A DNA stretch of 64,000 nt, from the NCBI RefSeq assembly GCF_014191255.1, contig NZ_JACHWH010000006.1, positions 248,001 through 312,000 of the forward strand, read 5' to 3'. Made by a program: the position numbers and the translations under genes. The stretch comes from Amycolatopsis bartoniae (GTDB lineage: Bacteria > Actinomycetota > Actinomycetes > Mycobacteriales > Pseudonocardiaceae). The notes below the pieces were generated by a model. That model was not told the origin of the DNA. It did not search any database and was given only the letters and a program-made list of their open reading frames with translations. This document shows positions 1-8,659 of the stretch, piece by piece (within the stretch, counting starts at the first letter, position 1; the number at the start of each line of letters is the position of its first letter).

Positions 1-847
1 CGGGCCGGTCGGTGTAGGGCTCGTGCAGGGCGGCGGTGTGGGAGCCGAGGGCGCCGTCGACGAAGAGGTCTCCGGCGAGGCCGCGCAGGCCGTGGCGGCG
101 GGCCAGCTCGACCGCGCCGCGTTCGCCCCAGTAGCCGATGACCTCGGGGCGCCCGGGTTCGGCGGCGAGGGCGAGCAGGTCGGCGAGGTCGGTTTCGCCG
201 GAGATGTCGGGGCCGGCGCACTCGTGGACGCTGACGATGCCGTGGGCGGCGGCGTGGCGGAGGAAGGCGTCCTGGGCGCGGCGGCGCTGCTGCGGGGTGA
301 TGGCGGCCTGCAGCGCGGTGCGGACGCGGTGGTGCGCCTCGCGGGTCAGCGGTCCTTCGGCGGACCAGCCGTCGGCCTCGCGGGCGTGGGGGGCGAGGTC
401 CACCAGCGCGGTGGAGACGAGGGCGGAGTGCACGTCGACGCGGCTGAGGTAGACCGGGGCGCCCATGGCGGCGTCGTCGAGCTCGGCGCGGCTGGGCAGG
501 CGGGTATCGGTCCAGGTGGACTCGTCCCAGCCGTGGGCGATCAGCACCTCGCCGGGCCGGACGGCGTCGCGCACGGCGGCCAGCAGCCCGGCCGCGCCGC
601 GGACGCCGGTGAGGTCGAGTCCGGCCAGGTGGAGGCCGGTGGCGGTGGCGTGCACGTGGGCGTCGACGAAGGCGGGCGCGACGAAGGCGCCGTCGAGGTC
701 GACGACCGCGGCGCCGGGGTGCAGGGCGCGGCCGGGGCCGTCCTGCCCGACCCAGACCACGGTGTTCCCGGTGACCGCCATCGCGGTGGCGTCGGGCGAG
801 CTCGGCGAGTGGATCCGCCCGCCGACCAGAAGCGTCGTGTCGTTCAC
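1..847 (-). CDS. Amidohydrolase family protein (YtcJ-like), 3' end cut by window
   Basis: Metal-dependent hydrolase of the amidohydrolase superfamily, subgroup YtcJ/AepA. The reading frame is open from the start codon to base 1, so the C-terminus lies outside the window. Visible motifs are an N-terminal beta-sandwich start (TLLVGGRIHSP), the metal-binding VDAHVHATATG (HxH), and farther on LFVDGALGSHTAAL, which matches the family's conserved DGALGS element. The substrate cannot be read from this. GTG at 847 was chosen; GTG at 853 is in frame and equally possible, and neither has a clear Shine-Dalgarno. The gene diverges from the aminomutase gene across about 100 bp of comparatively AT-rich DNA, so the two may share control. 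Confidence 0.8.
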   Translation of the reverse strand, partial: MNDTTLLVGGRIHSPSSPDATAMAVTGNTVVWVGQDGPGRALHPGAAVVDLDGAFVAPAFVDAHVHATATGLHLAGLDLTGVRGAAGLLAAVRDAVRPGEVLIAHGWDESTWTDTRLPSRAELDDAAMGAPVYLSRVDVHSALVSTALVDLAPHAREADGWSAEGPLTREAHHRVRTALQAAITPQQRRRAQDAFLRHAAAHGIVSVHECAGPDISGETDLADLLALAAEPGRPEVIGYWGERGAVELARRHGLRGLAGDLFVDGALGSHTAALHEPYTDRP

Positions 848-879
848 GGGCACGAGTCTGCCTGATAGTAATGCGGCAG

Positions 880-898
880 CAATATTTACGTCGTATTG
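880..898. promoter_or_regulatory. Inverted repeat in the amidohydrolase/aminomutase divergent promoter
   Basis: CAATA (880-884) and TATTG (894-898) are perfect inverted arms around a 9-base spacer in the only AT-rich stretch between the divergent genes. TATTGT (894-899) also fits an actinobacterial TANNNT -10 element for the aminomutase gene. It is a plausible operator, but no regulator gene is adjacent. Confidence 0.35.
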
Positions 899-946
899 TC
901 GCTTCCGCAGGAGATTTTCACGTCTCACCGCCGACAAGGAGCACAG

Positions 947-2320
947 ATGACTGCGATCCAGGAACCTGTCTCGCCTGCCGACGTCTACGGGCAGCCCTAC
1001 GCCTACGTCCGCCGCGAGCTGACCGAACCCGACTGGCGCCGCTTCCCCGGCTGGCGGGAGGTCACCGAGGCGCAGTGGCGGGACGCGCAGTGGCAGCGGG
1101 TGCACTGCCTGCGCAACGCCCGGCAGCTGAAGGCGGTGCTCGGCGACCTGGTGGACGAGCGGTTCTACGACGACCTGGCCGCCGACCAGCGCGAACTGGC
1201 CACGATGTCGATGCTGCTGCCCCCGCAGATGCTCAACACGATGGACGTCTCCTCGACCGAGGCGTTCTACGCCGACCCGGTGCGCCGCTACATGCTGCCG
1301 GTGCGCAGCGACCGCGACCCGGTGTGGCCGAGCCACCCGCACTCGGCGCGGGACTCGCTGCACGAGGCGGAGATGTGGGTCGTGGAGGGGCTGACCCACC
1401 GCTACCCCACCAAGGTGCTGGCGGAGCTGTTGTCCACCTGCCCGCAGTACTGCGGGCACTGCACGCGAATGGACCTGGTGGGCAACTCCACCGAACAGGT
1501 CGCCAAGCACAAGCTCGCGCTCAAGCCCGTGGACCGGCAGGACGCGATGATCGACTACCTGCGCCGCACGCCCGGGGTGCGCGACGTCGTGGTGTCCGGG
1601 GGCGACGTGGCGAACGTGCCGTGGCACCAGCTGGAGTCGTTCCTGATGCGGCTGCTGGACATCGAGACCGTGCGCGACATCCGGCTCGCCACCAAGGCAC
1701 TGGCCGGTCTGCCACAGCACTGGCTGCAGCCGAAGGTCGTCGAAGGGCTGGAGCGGGTCGCGGGTACCGCGCAGCGGCGCGGGGTGAACCTCGCCATCCA
1801 CACCCACGTCAACCACGTGCAGTCGGTGACGCCACTGGTCGCGGAGGCGGCACGCACGGCGCTGGATGTCGGCGTGCGGGACGTGCGCAACCAGGGCGTG
1901 CTGATGCGCGGGGTGAACGCGACCCCGGCGGCGCTGCTGGACCTGTGCTTCGCGCTGCAGGGCGAGGCGAACATCCTGCCGTACTACTTCTACCTGTGCG
2001 ACATGATCCCGAACGCCGAGCACTGGCGTGTCGCGGTGTGGGAGGCCCAGGAGCTGCAGCACGCGATCATGGGCTACCTGCCGGGGTACGCGACGCCGCG
2101 CATCGTGTGCGACGTGCCGTACGTGGGCAAGCGCTGGGTGCACCAGGTCGCCGAGTACGACCGCGAACGGGGCATCTCCTACTGGACGAAGAACTACCGC
2201 ACGGGCATCGAACGCGAGGACCCGGACGCGCTGGCGCGGCGCTACCCGTTCTACGACCCGATCACGACGCTGCCCGAAGAGGGCCGCGCGTGGTGGGAGG
2301 CCCGCCGCTCCAGGCCCTAG
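947..2320 (+). CDS. kamA: Lysine 2,3-aminomutase-like radical SAM enzyme
   Basis: 457-residue KamA-family radical SAM/PLP aminomutase, expected to convert L-lysine to beta-lysine in the cytosol. The 4Fe-4S motif is C165-x3-C169-x2-C172 (CPQYCGHC) within the family pattern STCPQYCGHCTR. Residues aligning with the clostridial enzyme are D352 (in LCDMIP), D389 (in IVCDVP) and K395 (in VGKRW). The two Asp are 37 residues apart, as are D293 and D330 of lysine 2,3-aminomutase, which hold the substrate epsilon-amine. Glutamate 2,3-aminomutases replace them. K395 would carry PLP. ATG at 947 was preferred over the upstream ATG at 896 because AAGGAG (936-941) sits five bases before it. The flavin monooxygenase gene follows 9 bp later. 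Confidence 0.85.
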   Translation: MTAIQEPVSPADVYGQPYAYVRRELTEPDWRRFPGWREVTEAQWRDAQWQRVHCLRNARQLKAVLGDLVDERFYDDLAADQRELATMSMLLPPQMLNTMDVSSTEAFYADPVRRYMLPVRSDRDPVWPSHPHSARDSLHEAEMWVVEGLTHRYPTKVLAELLSTCPQYCGHCTRMDLVGNSTEQVAKHKLALKPVDRQDAMIDYLRRTPGVRDVVVSGGDVANVPWHQLESFLMRLLDIETVRDIRLATKALAGLPQHWLQPKVVEGLERVAGTAQRRGVNLAIHTHVNHVQSVTPLVAEAARTALDVGVRDVRNQGVLMRGVNATPAALLDLCFALQGEANILPYYFYLCDMIPNAEHWRVAVWEAQELQHAIMGYLPGYATPRIVCDVPYVGKRWVHQVAEYDRERGISYWTKNYRTGIEREDPDALARRYPFYDPITTLPEEGRAWWEARRSRP

Positions 2321-2329
2321 GGTGGGCCG

Positions 2330-3403
2330 GTGCACCGGATCCTGATCATCGGTGGCGGTGTCGCCGGCACCGCCGCCGCGCTCGGGCTGCGCGAGGCCGG
2401 GTTCGACCCGGTGGTGTTCGAGGCGCAGACCGGCGGCGCCGAGCACCTCGGCGCGTTCCTGACGCTGGCCCGCAACGGCGCGGCCGCGCTCGCGCAGCTG
2501 GACGCGGCGGACGCGGTCACGCAGGCGGGTTTTCCGCTGCACACGATCGAGTTCGCCGGGCAGACGCGGCCACTGGAGGCGATGCGGTGCCTGCGGCGCG
2601 CCGAGCTGTGCCGGGTGCTGCAGGACGAGGTCGTGCGCCGCGGAATCACCTTGCACCACGGTAAACGGCTCGCGACGGTGACGGAGGACGAGGACGGGGT
2701 CACCGCGCGCTTCACCGACGGCAGCAGTGCCCGCGGCGACCTGCTGATCGGGGCGGATGGGCTCAACTCGGCCGTGCGCGAGGTTCTCAGTCCCGGGACG
2801 CGGCCCCGGTACGCCGGTCAGCAGGTGTGCTACGGCTACAGCACGGTGGTTCCGCCGCCGGGTGAACCCGGCCGGATCGTGATGGTCCGGGGCAGCGCGG
2901 TCGCGTTCGGCTACGCCGTCTCCCCCGGCGGCGAGACGTACTGGTTCGCCCGCGTGGACGGGGAGCCGCTGCCTCCCGGCGGGCGGCCGGACCGCGACCG
3001 GCTGCTGGAGCTGTTGCGGCCCGACGACACCCCGTGCGCGGGCATCGTCGAGGCCACGGAGGGCCCGCTGCTGGGCACCAACGCGCGGGACCTGGCGAAC
3101 GTGGCGCGCTGGCGCAGTGCCCGGATGCTCCTCGTCGGCGACGCCGCGCACGCCGCCTCGCCCGCCACCGGTCAGGGCGCGTCGATGGCGCTGGAGGACG
3201 CCGTGGTCCTCGCGAAAGCCTTGCGGGACACCGGGTCCTTCGAGGTCTACGAACGGCTGCGGCGGCCGCGGGTGGAGTACAACACCGAGGCGAGCGCCCG
3301 GCTGAGCGATCGCGCGCCCCGGCCGGCGGGGCCGCCACCGGTGAGCGACGAGGAGCTGGCCCACCAGCTCGACTGGTCCACTCCCCTGCCGCCGCCCCGC
3401 TGA
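2330..3403 (+). CDS. FAD-dependent monooxygenase (PHBH-type)
   Basis: 357-residue single-component flavin monooxygenase. It shows the N-terminal Rossmann motif GGGVAG (residues 8-13), a mid-protein LIGADGLNS (the DG element that binds FAD and NADPH), and the C-terminal GDAAHAASPATGQGA motif near residue 270. The substrate is unknown. It lies nine bases after the aminomutase gene, so co-transcription is likely. However, TAGGGT (2318-2323, overlapping the aminomutase stop) six bases before GTG could also be a -10 element for a leaderless transcript. If the two genes work together, it could oxidise a beta-lysine-derived product, but that is a guess from position only. Confidence 0.82.
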   Translation: MHRILIIGGGVAGTAAALGLREAGFDPVVFEAQTGGAEHLGAFLTLARNGAAALAQLDAADAVTQAGFPLHTIEFAGQTRPLEAMRCLRRAELCRVLQDEVVRRGITLHHGKRLATVTEDEDGVTARFTDGSSARGDLLIGADGLNSAVREVLSPGTRPRYAGQQVCYGYSTVVPPPGEPGRIVMVRGSAVAFGYAVSPGGETYWFARVDGEPLPPGGRPDRDRLLELLRPDDTPCAGIVEATEGPLLGTNARDLANVARWRSARMLLVGDAAHAASPATGQGASMALEDAVVLAKALRDTGSFEVYERLRRPRVEYNTEASARLSDRAPRPAGPPPVSDEELAHQLDWSTPLPPPR

Positions 3404-3423
3404 CCGTGAGCGACAATCGGACG

Positions 3424-4239
3424 ATGCCGTCCCTGTCCGCCGACTGCTCCTCCTGCTTCGGGTTGTGCTGCGTCGCCCTGCCGTTCGCCAAGTCCGCCGA
3501 CTTCGCGTTCGACAAGGCCGCGGGCACGCCGTGCCGTCACCTCGCCGGCGACTACCGCTGCGGCATCCACTCCCAGTTGCGGGAGCGGGGCATGGCCGGC
3601 TGCACCGTGTTCGACTGCTTCGGCGCCGGGCAGCAGGTTTCGCAGGTCACCTTCGGCGGGCACGAGTCCCCGCAAGCCGCCGCGGTGTTCCCGGTGATGC
3701 GCGGGCTGCACGAACTGCTGTGGTACCTCACCGAGGCGCTGGCGCTGCCCGCCGCCGCACCCCTGCGTGACGAGCTGCGGCGCGCCCTCGACGACATCGA
3801 ACGACTCACGGAACTTCCGGCGGCCGAACTGACCACTGTGGACGTTCCAGCCGTGCGGGGCGAGGTGAACGAGCTGCTGCTGCGGGTCAGCGAGCGGGCC
3901 CGCCAGGGCGTGCCCGGCCGCCGGAAGAACCACCGCGGCGCCGACCTGATCGGCGCGAAGCTGCGGGGCGCGAACCTGCGTGGAGCGTCGCTGCGGGGGG
4001 CCTACCTGATCGGCGCGGACCTGCGGGAGGCCGATCTGCGCTCGGCCGACGTGATCGGCGCGGACTTCCGCGGCGCCGACCTGCGGGGCGCGGACCTCAC
4101 CGGAAGCCTGTTCCTGACCCGGATCCAGGTCGCCGCCGCACGCGGCGACGCGACGACGCGGCTGCCGGAGGGGCTCACGCCTCCCGCGCACTGGGCTTCT
4201 CCAGGAACTTCCGCAGCCGGCCGAGCGGCCAGGTGTTGA
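3424..4239 (+). CDS. Pentapeptide-repeat protein with Cys-rich N-terminus
   Basis: 271-residue protein. The first third holds a cysteine cluster (CSSCFGLCC at residues 8-16, then CRHL, CGIH and CTVFDCFG) that could bind metal. The middle is helical. Residues about 175-225 form pentapeptide repeats of the A(D/N)LRG type (GADLIGAKLRGANLRGASL and following), which fold as a right-handed quadrilateral beta-helix. This arrangement occurs widely in actinobacteria; its function is not established. Some pentapeptide proteins mimic DNA and protect gyrase, but nothing here shows that. ATG 3424 was chosen; GTG 3406, three bases after the previous stop, is in frame. The 3' end overlaps the convergent polX gene by 65 bp. 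Confidence 0.8.
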   Translation: MPSLSADCSSCFGLCCVALPFAKSADFAFDKAAGTPCRHLAGDYRCGIHSQLRERGMAGCTVFDCFGAGQQVSQVTFGGHESPQAAAVFPVMRGLHELLWYLTEALALPAAAPLRDELRRALDDIERLTELPAAELTTVDVPAVRGEVNELLLRVSERARQGVPGRRKNHRGADLIGAKLRGANLRGASLRGAYLIGADLREADLRSADVIGADFRGADLRGADLTGSLFLTRIQVAAARGDATTRLPEGLTPPAHWASPGTSAAGRAARC

Positions 4240-5908
4240 TCACCTCGTCGGCGGTGAGCCAGCCGCGCTGGGCGGTGCCGACGCCGTAGCGGATCTGCGC
4301 GAGGTCCCGCACCGAGTGCGCGTCGCTGTCGATCGCGAACTTCACGCCGTACTCGCGGGCCTGGCGGATGTGCTCGTCGCGCACGTCGAGGCGGTCGGCG
4401 AAGGAGTTGACCTCCAGCGCGGTGCCGGTGCGGGCGCAGGCCCGGAACACCTCGGCGAAGTCGGCGTCGATCGGCGGCCGGTGCCCGATCTGGCGTCCGG
4501 TGAGGTGCCCGAGGACGTGCACGTGCGGGTTCTCGGCGGCCCGCACCAGGCGGCGGGTGGTGTCGGCGCGGGACTGGGTGAACGCCGAGTGCACCGACGC
4601 CACGCACAGGTCGAACCCGGCGAGGAACTCCGCGGGCCAGTCCACGCCGCCGTCGGCGTCGATGTTCAGCTCGGTGCCGTGCAGGACGCGCATCCCGCCG
4701 TAGGTGCGGTCGAGGGCGCGGACCCGTTCGCGCTGGGCGAGCATCTTCTCGTCGGTCATGCGCTGGATGACGAGGTTCGGCGCGTGGTCGGTGACGGCGT
4801 AGTACTCGTAGCCGCGGGCGGCGGCCGCGGCGAGCATCTCCTCCAGCGAGGCGACGCCGTCGGTCAGGTCGGTGTGGGTGTGCAGGTCCCCGCGCAGGTC
4901 CTGGGTCCGCACGAGGTCCGGCAGTTCCCCGCGCAGCGCCGCCTCCAGCTCGCCGCGGTCCTCCCGCAGCGGCGGCGGGATCCACGGCAGGCCGAGGCGG
5001 GCGTAGACCTCCTCCTCGGTCTCGGACACGATCAGCTCGCCGGTCTCGACGTCGAACAGCCCGTACTCCGAGAGCTTCAGCCCGGCGCGCACGGCCCGTT
5101 CGCGGACGCGGACGTTGTGGGCCTGCGAACCGGTGAAGTACTGCAGCGCCGCGCCCCATGACGCGGGCGGCACCACCCGCAGGTCCACCTGCAGGCCGGT
5201 GCGGGTGCGGATCGAGGTCTTCTTGTCCCCGCTCGCGATGACCTCGGCGGCCAGGTCCAGCTCGCGGAAGGCCGCCATGACCGGCACCGGGCTCTCGGCG
5301 GCGACGAGGACGTCGAGGTCGCCGATGGTTTCGCGGAAGCGGCGCAGGGACCCGGCGTGGGTGCAGCGCGCGACGCCGGGCAGCGCCGAGAGTCGCCCGG
5401 TGATCTCCTCGGCCAGCTTGGTCGCGACGTCGAGCAGCACCCGGCCGCCGGAGGTGCGCAGCAGCTCGACGCCGTGCAGGAGGTTCTCCTCGGTCTTCGG
5501 GCCGAACCCCTTGAGGTCGCGCAGCCGTTCGCTCTGGATGGCGTCGACGAGCTCGTCCACCGAGGAGATACCCAGGTCGTGGTAGAGCACGGCGGCCTTC
5601 TTCGGGCCGAGCGTGGGGATCTCGGTCAGCGCTCGCACGCCCGGCGGGATGCGGGCGCGGGCTTCCTCGACGACGGTGATGCTGCCGCGCTCGAAGTACT
5701 CGGCGATCTTGTCCGCGATGGACTTGCCCACGCCCGGGATCTGCCGAAGCTCCTGGGGGCCGAGCTCGGACAGGTCGCCGCCGTAGCCGGCGACGGCGCG
5801 GGCGGCCTTCTCGTAGGCGCGGGCCTTGAAGGCGTCGCCGCTGGTGAGGGTGAGCAGGTCGGCGTACTCGCGCAGCAGCGCCTCGACCTCGTCGTTCGGG
5901 CGGGGCAT
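4175..5908 (-). CDS. polX: DNA polymerase/3'-5' exonuclease PolX
   Basis: 577-residue family X polymerase for gap filling in base-excision repair or end joining. It has an N-terminal helix-hairpin-helix region (IPGVGKSIADKI, FGPKTEENLL) and a nucleotidyltransferase palm with GSLRRFRETIGDLDVLV (the two metal Asp in GDLD) and a third Asp in LQVDLRVV. From about residue 340 comes a PHP phosphoesterase/exonuclease domain (DLHTHTDLTDG, VTDHAP, HGTELNID, SDAH). Length and domain order match bacterial PolX. ATG 5908 gives the canonical N-terminus MPRPNDEV. It follows the HhH glycosylase-like gene with four bases between them, so the pair forms a small repair operon. Confidence 0.93.
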   Translation of the reverse strand: MPRPNDEVEALLREYADLLTLTSGDAFKARAYEKAARAVAGYGGDLSELGPQELRQIPGVGKSIADKIAEYFERGSITVVEEARARIPPGVRALTEIPTLGPKKAAVLYHDLGISSVDELVDAIQSERLRDLKGFGPKTEENLLHGVELLRTSGGRVLLDVATKLAEEITGRLSALPGVARCTHAGSLRRFRETIGDLDVLVAAESPVPVMAAFRELDLAAEVIASGDKKTSIRTRTGLQVDLRVVPPASWGAALQYFTGSQAHNVRVRERAVRAGLKLSEYGLFDVETGELIVSETEEEVYARLGLPWIPPPLREDRGELEAALRGELPDLVRTQDLRGDLHTHTDLTDGVASLEEMLAAAAARGYEYYAVTDHAPNLVIQRMTDEKMLAQRERVRALDRTYGGMRVLHGTELNIDADGGVDWPAEFLAGFDLCVASVHSAFTQSRADTTRRLVRAAENPHVHVLGHLTGRQIGHRPPIDADFAEVFRACARTGTALEVNSFADRLDVRDEHIRQAREYGVKFAIDSDAHSVRDLAQIRYGVGTAQRGWLTADEVINTWPLGRLRKFLEKPSAREA

Positions 5909-5912
5909 CGGT

Positions 5913-6533
5913 TCAGCGTAGGGAGTCGGCGAGCTTCTTGTCCCGGGAGACCCGGACGAGCGCCGCGGCGAGGCGGGCCTGGTCGTCGCCGTCGACGAGC
6001 CCGCCCAGCTTCCCGGGGTCGCGGGGCAGGCCGAGGCGTTCCGCGCCCTGCAGCGCCTTCGCGTCGAAGTACGGGCGCAGGCCGGGCCAGACCTGCTGGG
6101 CCTCCCGGCAGAAGATGTCCACGCCGACGGGACCGAGCCGCGGCACCTTCCGCAGCAGCGCGCCCAGCTCCTCCCGGCCGGCGGCGCGGTCGCGCAGCTT
6201 GCGCAGGTCGCCGCCGTACTCCTCCAGCAGCAGCCGGGCCCCGTCGCCGAGCGCGGTCGCGGTGCTCTCGTCGTAGCGCACGTAGTGCCCGCGCCCCAGC
6301 GCGTCCACACGGTCCTGCCAGCTCGCGTCGGCCATCCGCCGCGCGGTACCCAGCCCGGCGCGCACCAGTTCCCGCGCCGCCGCGACGGCGATCGTGGCCT
6401 GGATCCGGGCCGACATCAGCACCGAGAGCACCAGCAGCCGGTACAGCGGCGCCGGGGTGTCGGCCAGCTTGATCCCCGCCTCCTCGGCGTAGGTCCGCCC
6501 CGCCCGTTCGAGCAGCTTCCGCACGTCCGCCAT
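5913..6533 (-). CDS. HhH-GPD/endonuclease III-like DNA repair protein
   Basis: 206-residue protein resembling the helix-hairpin-helix DNA glycosylase/endonuclease group. The HhH-type element is KVPRLGPVGVDIFCREAQ (residues about 140-157). It has only one cysteine, so the iron-sulfur cluster of classical endonuclease III is absent. The enzyme would remove damaged bases or cut abasic sites, but the exact lesion cannot be deduced. The start at 6533 (MADVRKLL) is the first ATG giving a compact protein; upstream sequence in this frame is low-complexity. It ends four bases before polX, so a shared transcript and pathway (excision, then gap filling) is the simplest reading. Confidence 0.72.
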   Translation of the reverse strand: MADVRKLLERAGRTYAEEAGIKLADTPAPLYRLLVLSVLMSARIQATIAVAAARELVRAGLGTARRMADASWQDRVDALGRGHYVRYDESTATALGDGARLLLEEYGGDLRKLRDRAAGREELGALLRKVPRLGPVGVDIFCREAQQVWPGLRPYFDAKALQGAERLGLPRDPGKLGGLVDGDDQARLAAALVRVSRDKKLADSLR

Positions 6534-6562
6534 GGGTGCGGCGTACCCCGGTACTCCGCCTG

Positions 6563-7681
6563 TCACACCGCGTGGGCGACTCCGGCCAGTGCCCGCAGGC
6601 TGTCTTCCAGCGCGCCGGTGCTGTCGCAGTGCCGGGTGGCGGCCTCGGCCATCGCCTTCCAGCGATCGGGTTCGGCGATCAGCGTGCGCACCGCGCCGGC
6701 CAGTTCGCCGTCCGTCTCGCACACCACCGCGAGTCCGGCATCGGCCATCAGCTGGGCGTTCGCGCGGCCGTGGGCGGCGATCGGGCGGTGCATGAGCACG
6801 GGACGGCCGCAGGCGAGCGCCTCCAGGCCGGTGGCGCCGCCGGCGTTGGTGACCACCACGTCGGAGGCGATCGTGTACGCGGCCATCTCGTCGGTCCACC
6901 CCAGTGGCCGCAGCCGGGGATCCTGCTCGGCCAGCGGTCGCAGCCGCCGCAGCAGGGCGTCGTTGCGGCCGCACACCACGACCGGCACGACGCCGGGATG
7001 CGCGGCGAGCAGTTCGCGGGCGGCGTCCTCGACGTCGCCGAAGCCGAGCGAGCCGCACGACACCAGCGCCACGAACGCGTCCGCCGGCAGCCCGAGCCGC
7101 TGGCGGGCGCTGTCACGGTCACCGGTGGTGAAGGCCGCGCGGACCGGTGGCGCGGACACCGCGACCTTCGCCTCGGGCACGCACTTGAGGGCGGGCGGAA
7201 CGGCCTGCTCGTGCATCACGACGTTGAGGTCGAGCGCGCCGTAGACCCAGAACGGGTGCGGCGCGAAGTCGGAGATCCACGCCCCCGCAGGCATGGGCAG
7301 CCGGTCGTGGCGGCGCAGCCACTCCAGCCCCGCCGACCCGAGCGGGTACGTGGACAGCACCAGGTCGGGTCCGAGGTCCTCGACGCGGCGGCCGAGCCGG
7401 GGCCCGCACCAGACGCCGACGAACCGCTTGGAGGCGGTGGCGAACCAGCGGTGGCGCCACAGGGAGCGGTAGAAGAACTCGTACAGCCACGGGGTGCGCT
7501 GCACGTTGGACACGTAGATCCAGCGGAACAGCGGCCCCACCCCGGAGCCCATCACGTCGAGCGTGTCGAGCCAGCTGACGTCGGCGTCCGGCCACAGCCG
7601 GCGCACGGCGTCCTCCAGCGCCCGGCCGGTCGCGTTGTGCCCTTCCCCCATGGCCGCCGAGACGACCAGCACCTTGTTCAT
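6563..7681 (-). CDS. MGDG synthase/MurG-like glycosyltransferase
   Basis: 372-residue GT-B glycosyltransferase. The N-terminus VLVVSAAMGEGHNATGRALED carries the SAxxGxGH signature of the monogalactosyldiacylglycerol synthase group. The C-terminal half has the nucleotide-sugar site (VTNAGGATGLEALACGRPVL), as in the GT28 family. It probably transfers a sugar from a nucleotide donor to a membrane lipid acceptor at the inner face of the membrane; the exact lipid is unknown. Its ATG overlaps the stop codon of the upstream DMT transporter gene (ATGA, 7678-7681), so translation is coupled. That suggests synthesis and export or flipping of one product. Confidence 0.82.
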   Translation of the reverse strand: MNKVLVVSAAMGEGHNATGRALEDAVRRLWPDADVSWLDTLDVMGSGVGPLFRWIYVSNVQRTPWLYEFFYRSLWRHRWFATASKRFVGVWCGPRLGRRVEDLGPDLVLSTYPLGSAGLEWLRRHDRLPMPAGAWISDFAPHPFWVYGALDLNVVMHEQAVPPALKCVPEAKVAVSAPPVRAAFTTGDRDSARQRLGLPADAFVALVSCGSLGFGDVEDAARELLAAHPGVVPVVVCGRNDALLRRLRPLAEQDPRLRPLGWTDEMAAYTIASDVVVTNAGGATGLEALACGRPVLMHRPIAAHGRANAQLMADAGLAVVCETDGELAGAVRTLIAEPDRWKAMAEAATRHCDSTGALEDSLRALAGVAHAV

Positions 7682-8607
7682 GCGGTCCCTTCCGGTGCGT
7701 TCAGCGAGACGCCGGTGCCCGGCTGGGCGCGGGCGAGGTGTTCGGCGCGGCTGGCCAGCAGCCCGATGCCCACGAGGATGACCACGCCCGCGAGCCCCTC
7801 CCCGGCCAGCGCCCAGGCGTTCGCGTTCGCCGTCTCCCCCAGCCACCACACGCCGATCGCGACGCCCACCAGCGGGTCGAGGGCGGTGATCACGGCCAGC
7901 GCGGGGGTCAGGAACCGGCCCTGCTGGAAGGTGTTCTGGCTGACCAGGAATCCCAGCGGACCCACGAGGCACACCAGGTAGAGCGTCCAGTGCTGGAACG
8001 GTTCGGCGATGCCCTCGCGGGCCTGCCCGGCGACGACCTTCATGAGCCCGGCGGTGACGCCGTACAGCACGCCGGTGGCGACCGCGAGCCCGAGTACGCG
8101 CATCGAGCCGTGGCGGACCAGCAGCGCCACGATGAGCGCGACGACGGTGAGCGTGGCCAGCGCGATCGCCAGCGGCAGCGGCTCGGACTGCGGGGAGAAG
8201 CCCTGGGAGTCCCCGCTGGGGCGGGCGACGAGGAGGAACGCGGCGAGCCCGGCGATGCACACCCCGGACCCGGCGAGCATCACGCGGTCCAGCGGGCGGC
8301 GTTCGAGGCGGGCGGAGATGACGCCGGCGAAGATCAGGGAGGTGATCAGCAGCGGCTGCACGACCAGCAGCGGCCCGAACGCGAGGGCGACCAGCTGCAG
8401 GGCGAGCCCGAGGCCGGTGGCGACCATGCCGACGAGCCACAGCGGCCGGTGCGCGAGCCCGCGCAGCAGGCCGGGGTCGAGGATGCGGCTGACTTCGACT
8501 TCCTTGGTGGCGCGCGCCTGCGCGGCGCTGGCCATGCCCATGCTCGCCGCACCGACGACGGCGGCCGGGACCGCCAGCAGCAGCGAGGTGCCGGTCGCCG
8601 ACACCAT
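7678..8607 (-). CDS. DMT-family membrane transporter (EamA/NIPA-like)
   Basis: 309-residue integral membrane protein with about nine to ten hydrophobic helices, starting with SLLLAVPAAVVGAASMGMA. Two internally similar halves and the segment LDPLVGVAIGVWWLGE are typical of the drug/metabolite transporter superfamily; relatives are annotated as EamA or magnesium transporter NIPA-like. The substrate cannot be assigned. It is the first gene of a two-gene unit with the glycosyltransferase, joined by an ATGA overlap, so it may move a glycolipid or its precursor. ATG 8607 is the first start in a frame that is hydrophobic from its beginning. Confidence 0.8.
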   Translation of the reverse strand: MVSATGTSLLLAVPAAVVGAASMGMASAAQARATKEVEVSRILDPGLLRGLAHRPLWLVGMVATGLGLALQLVALAFGPLLVVQPLLITSLIFAGVISARLERRPLDRVMLAGSGVCIAGLAAFLLVARPSGDSQGFSPQSEPLPLAIALATLTVVALIVALLVRHGSMRVLGLAVATGVLYGVTAGLMKVVAGQAREGIAEPFQHWTLYLVCLVGPLGFLVSQNTFQQGRFLTPALAVITALDPLVGVAIGVWWLGETANANAWALAGEGLAGVVILVGIGLLASRAEHLARAQPGTGVSLNAPEGTA

Positions 8608-8659
8608 GCCCCCTCCGGAAGGACTGGCTGGAACGTTCGCTGCCGACCTTACCGGGATT

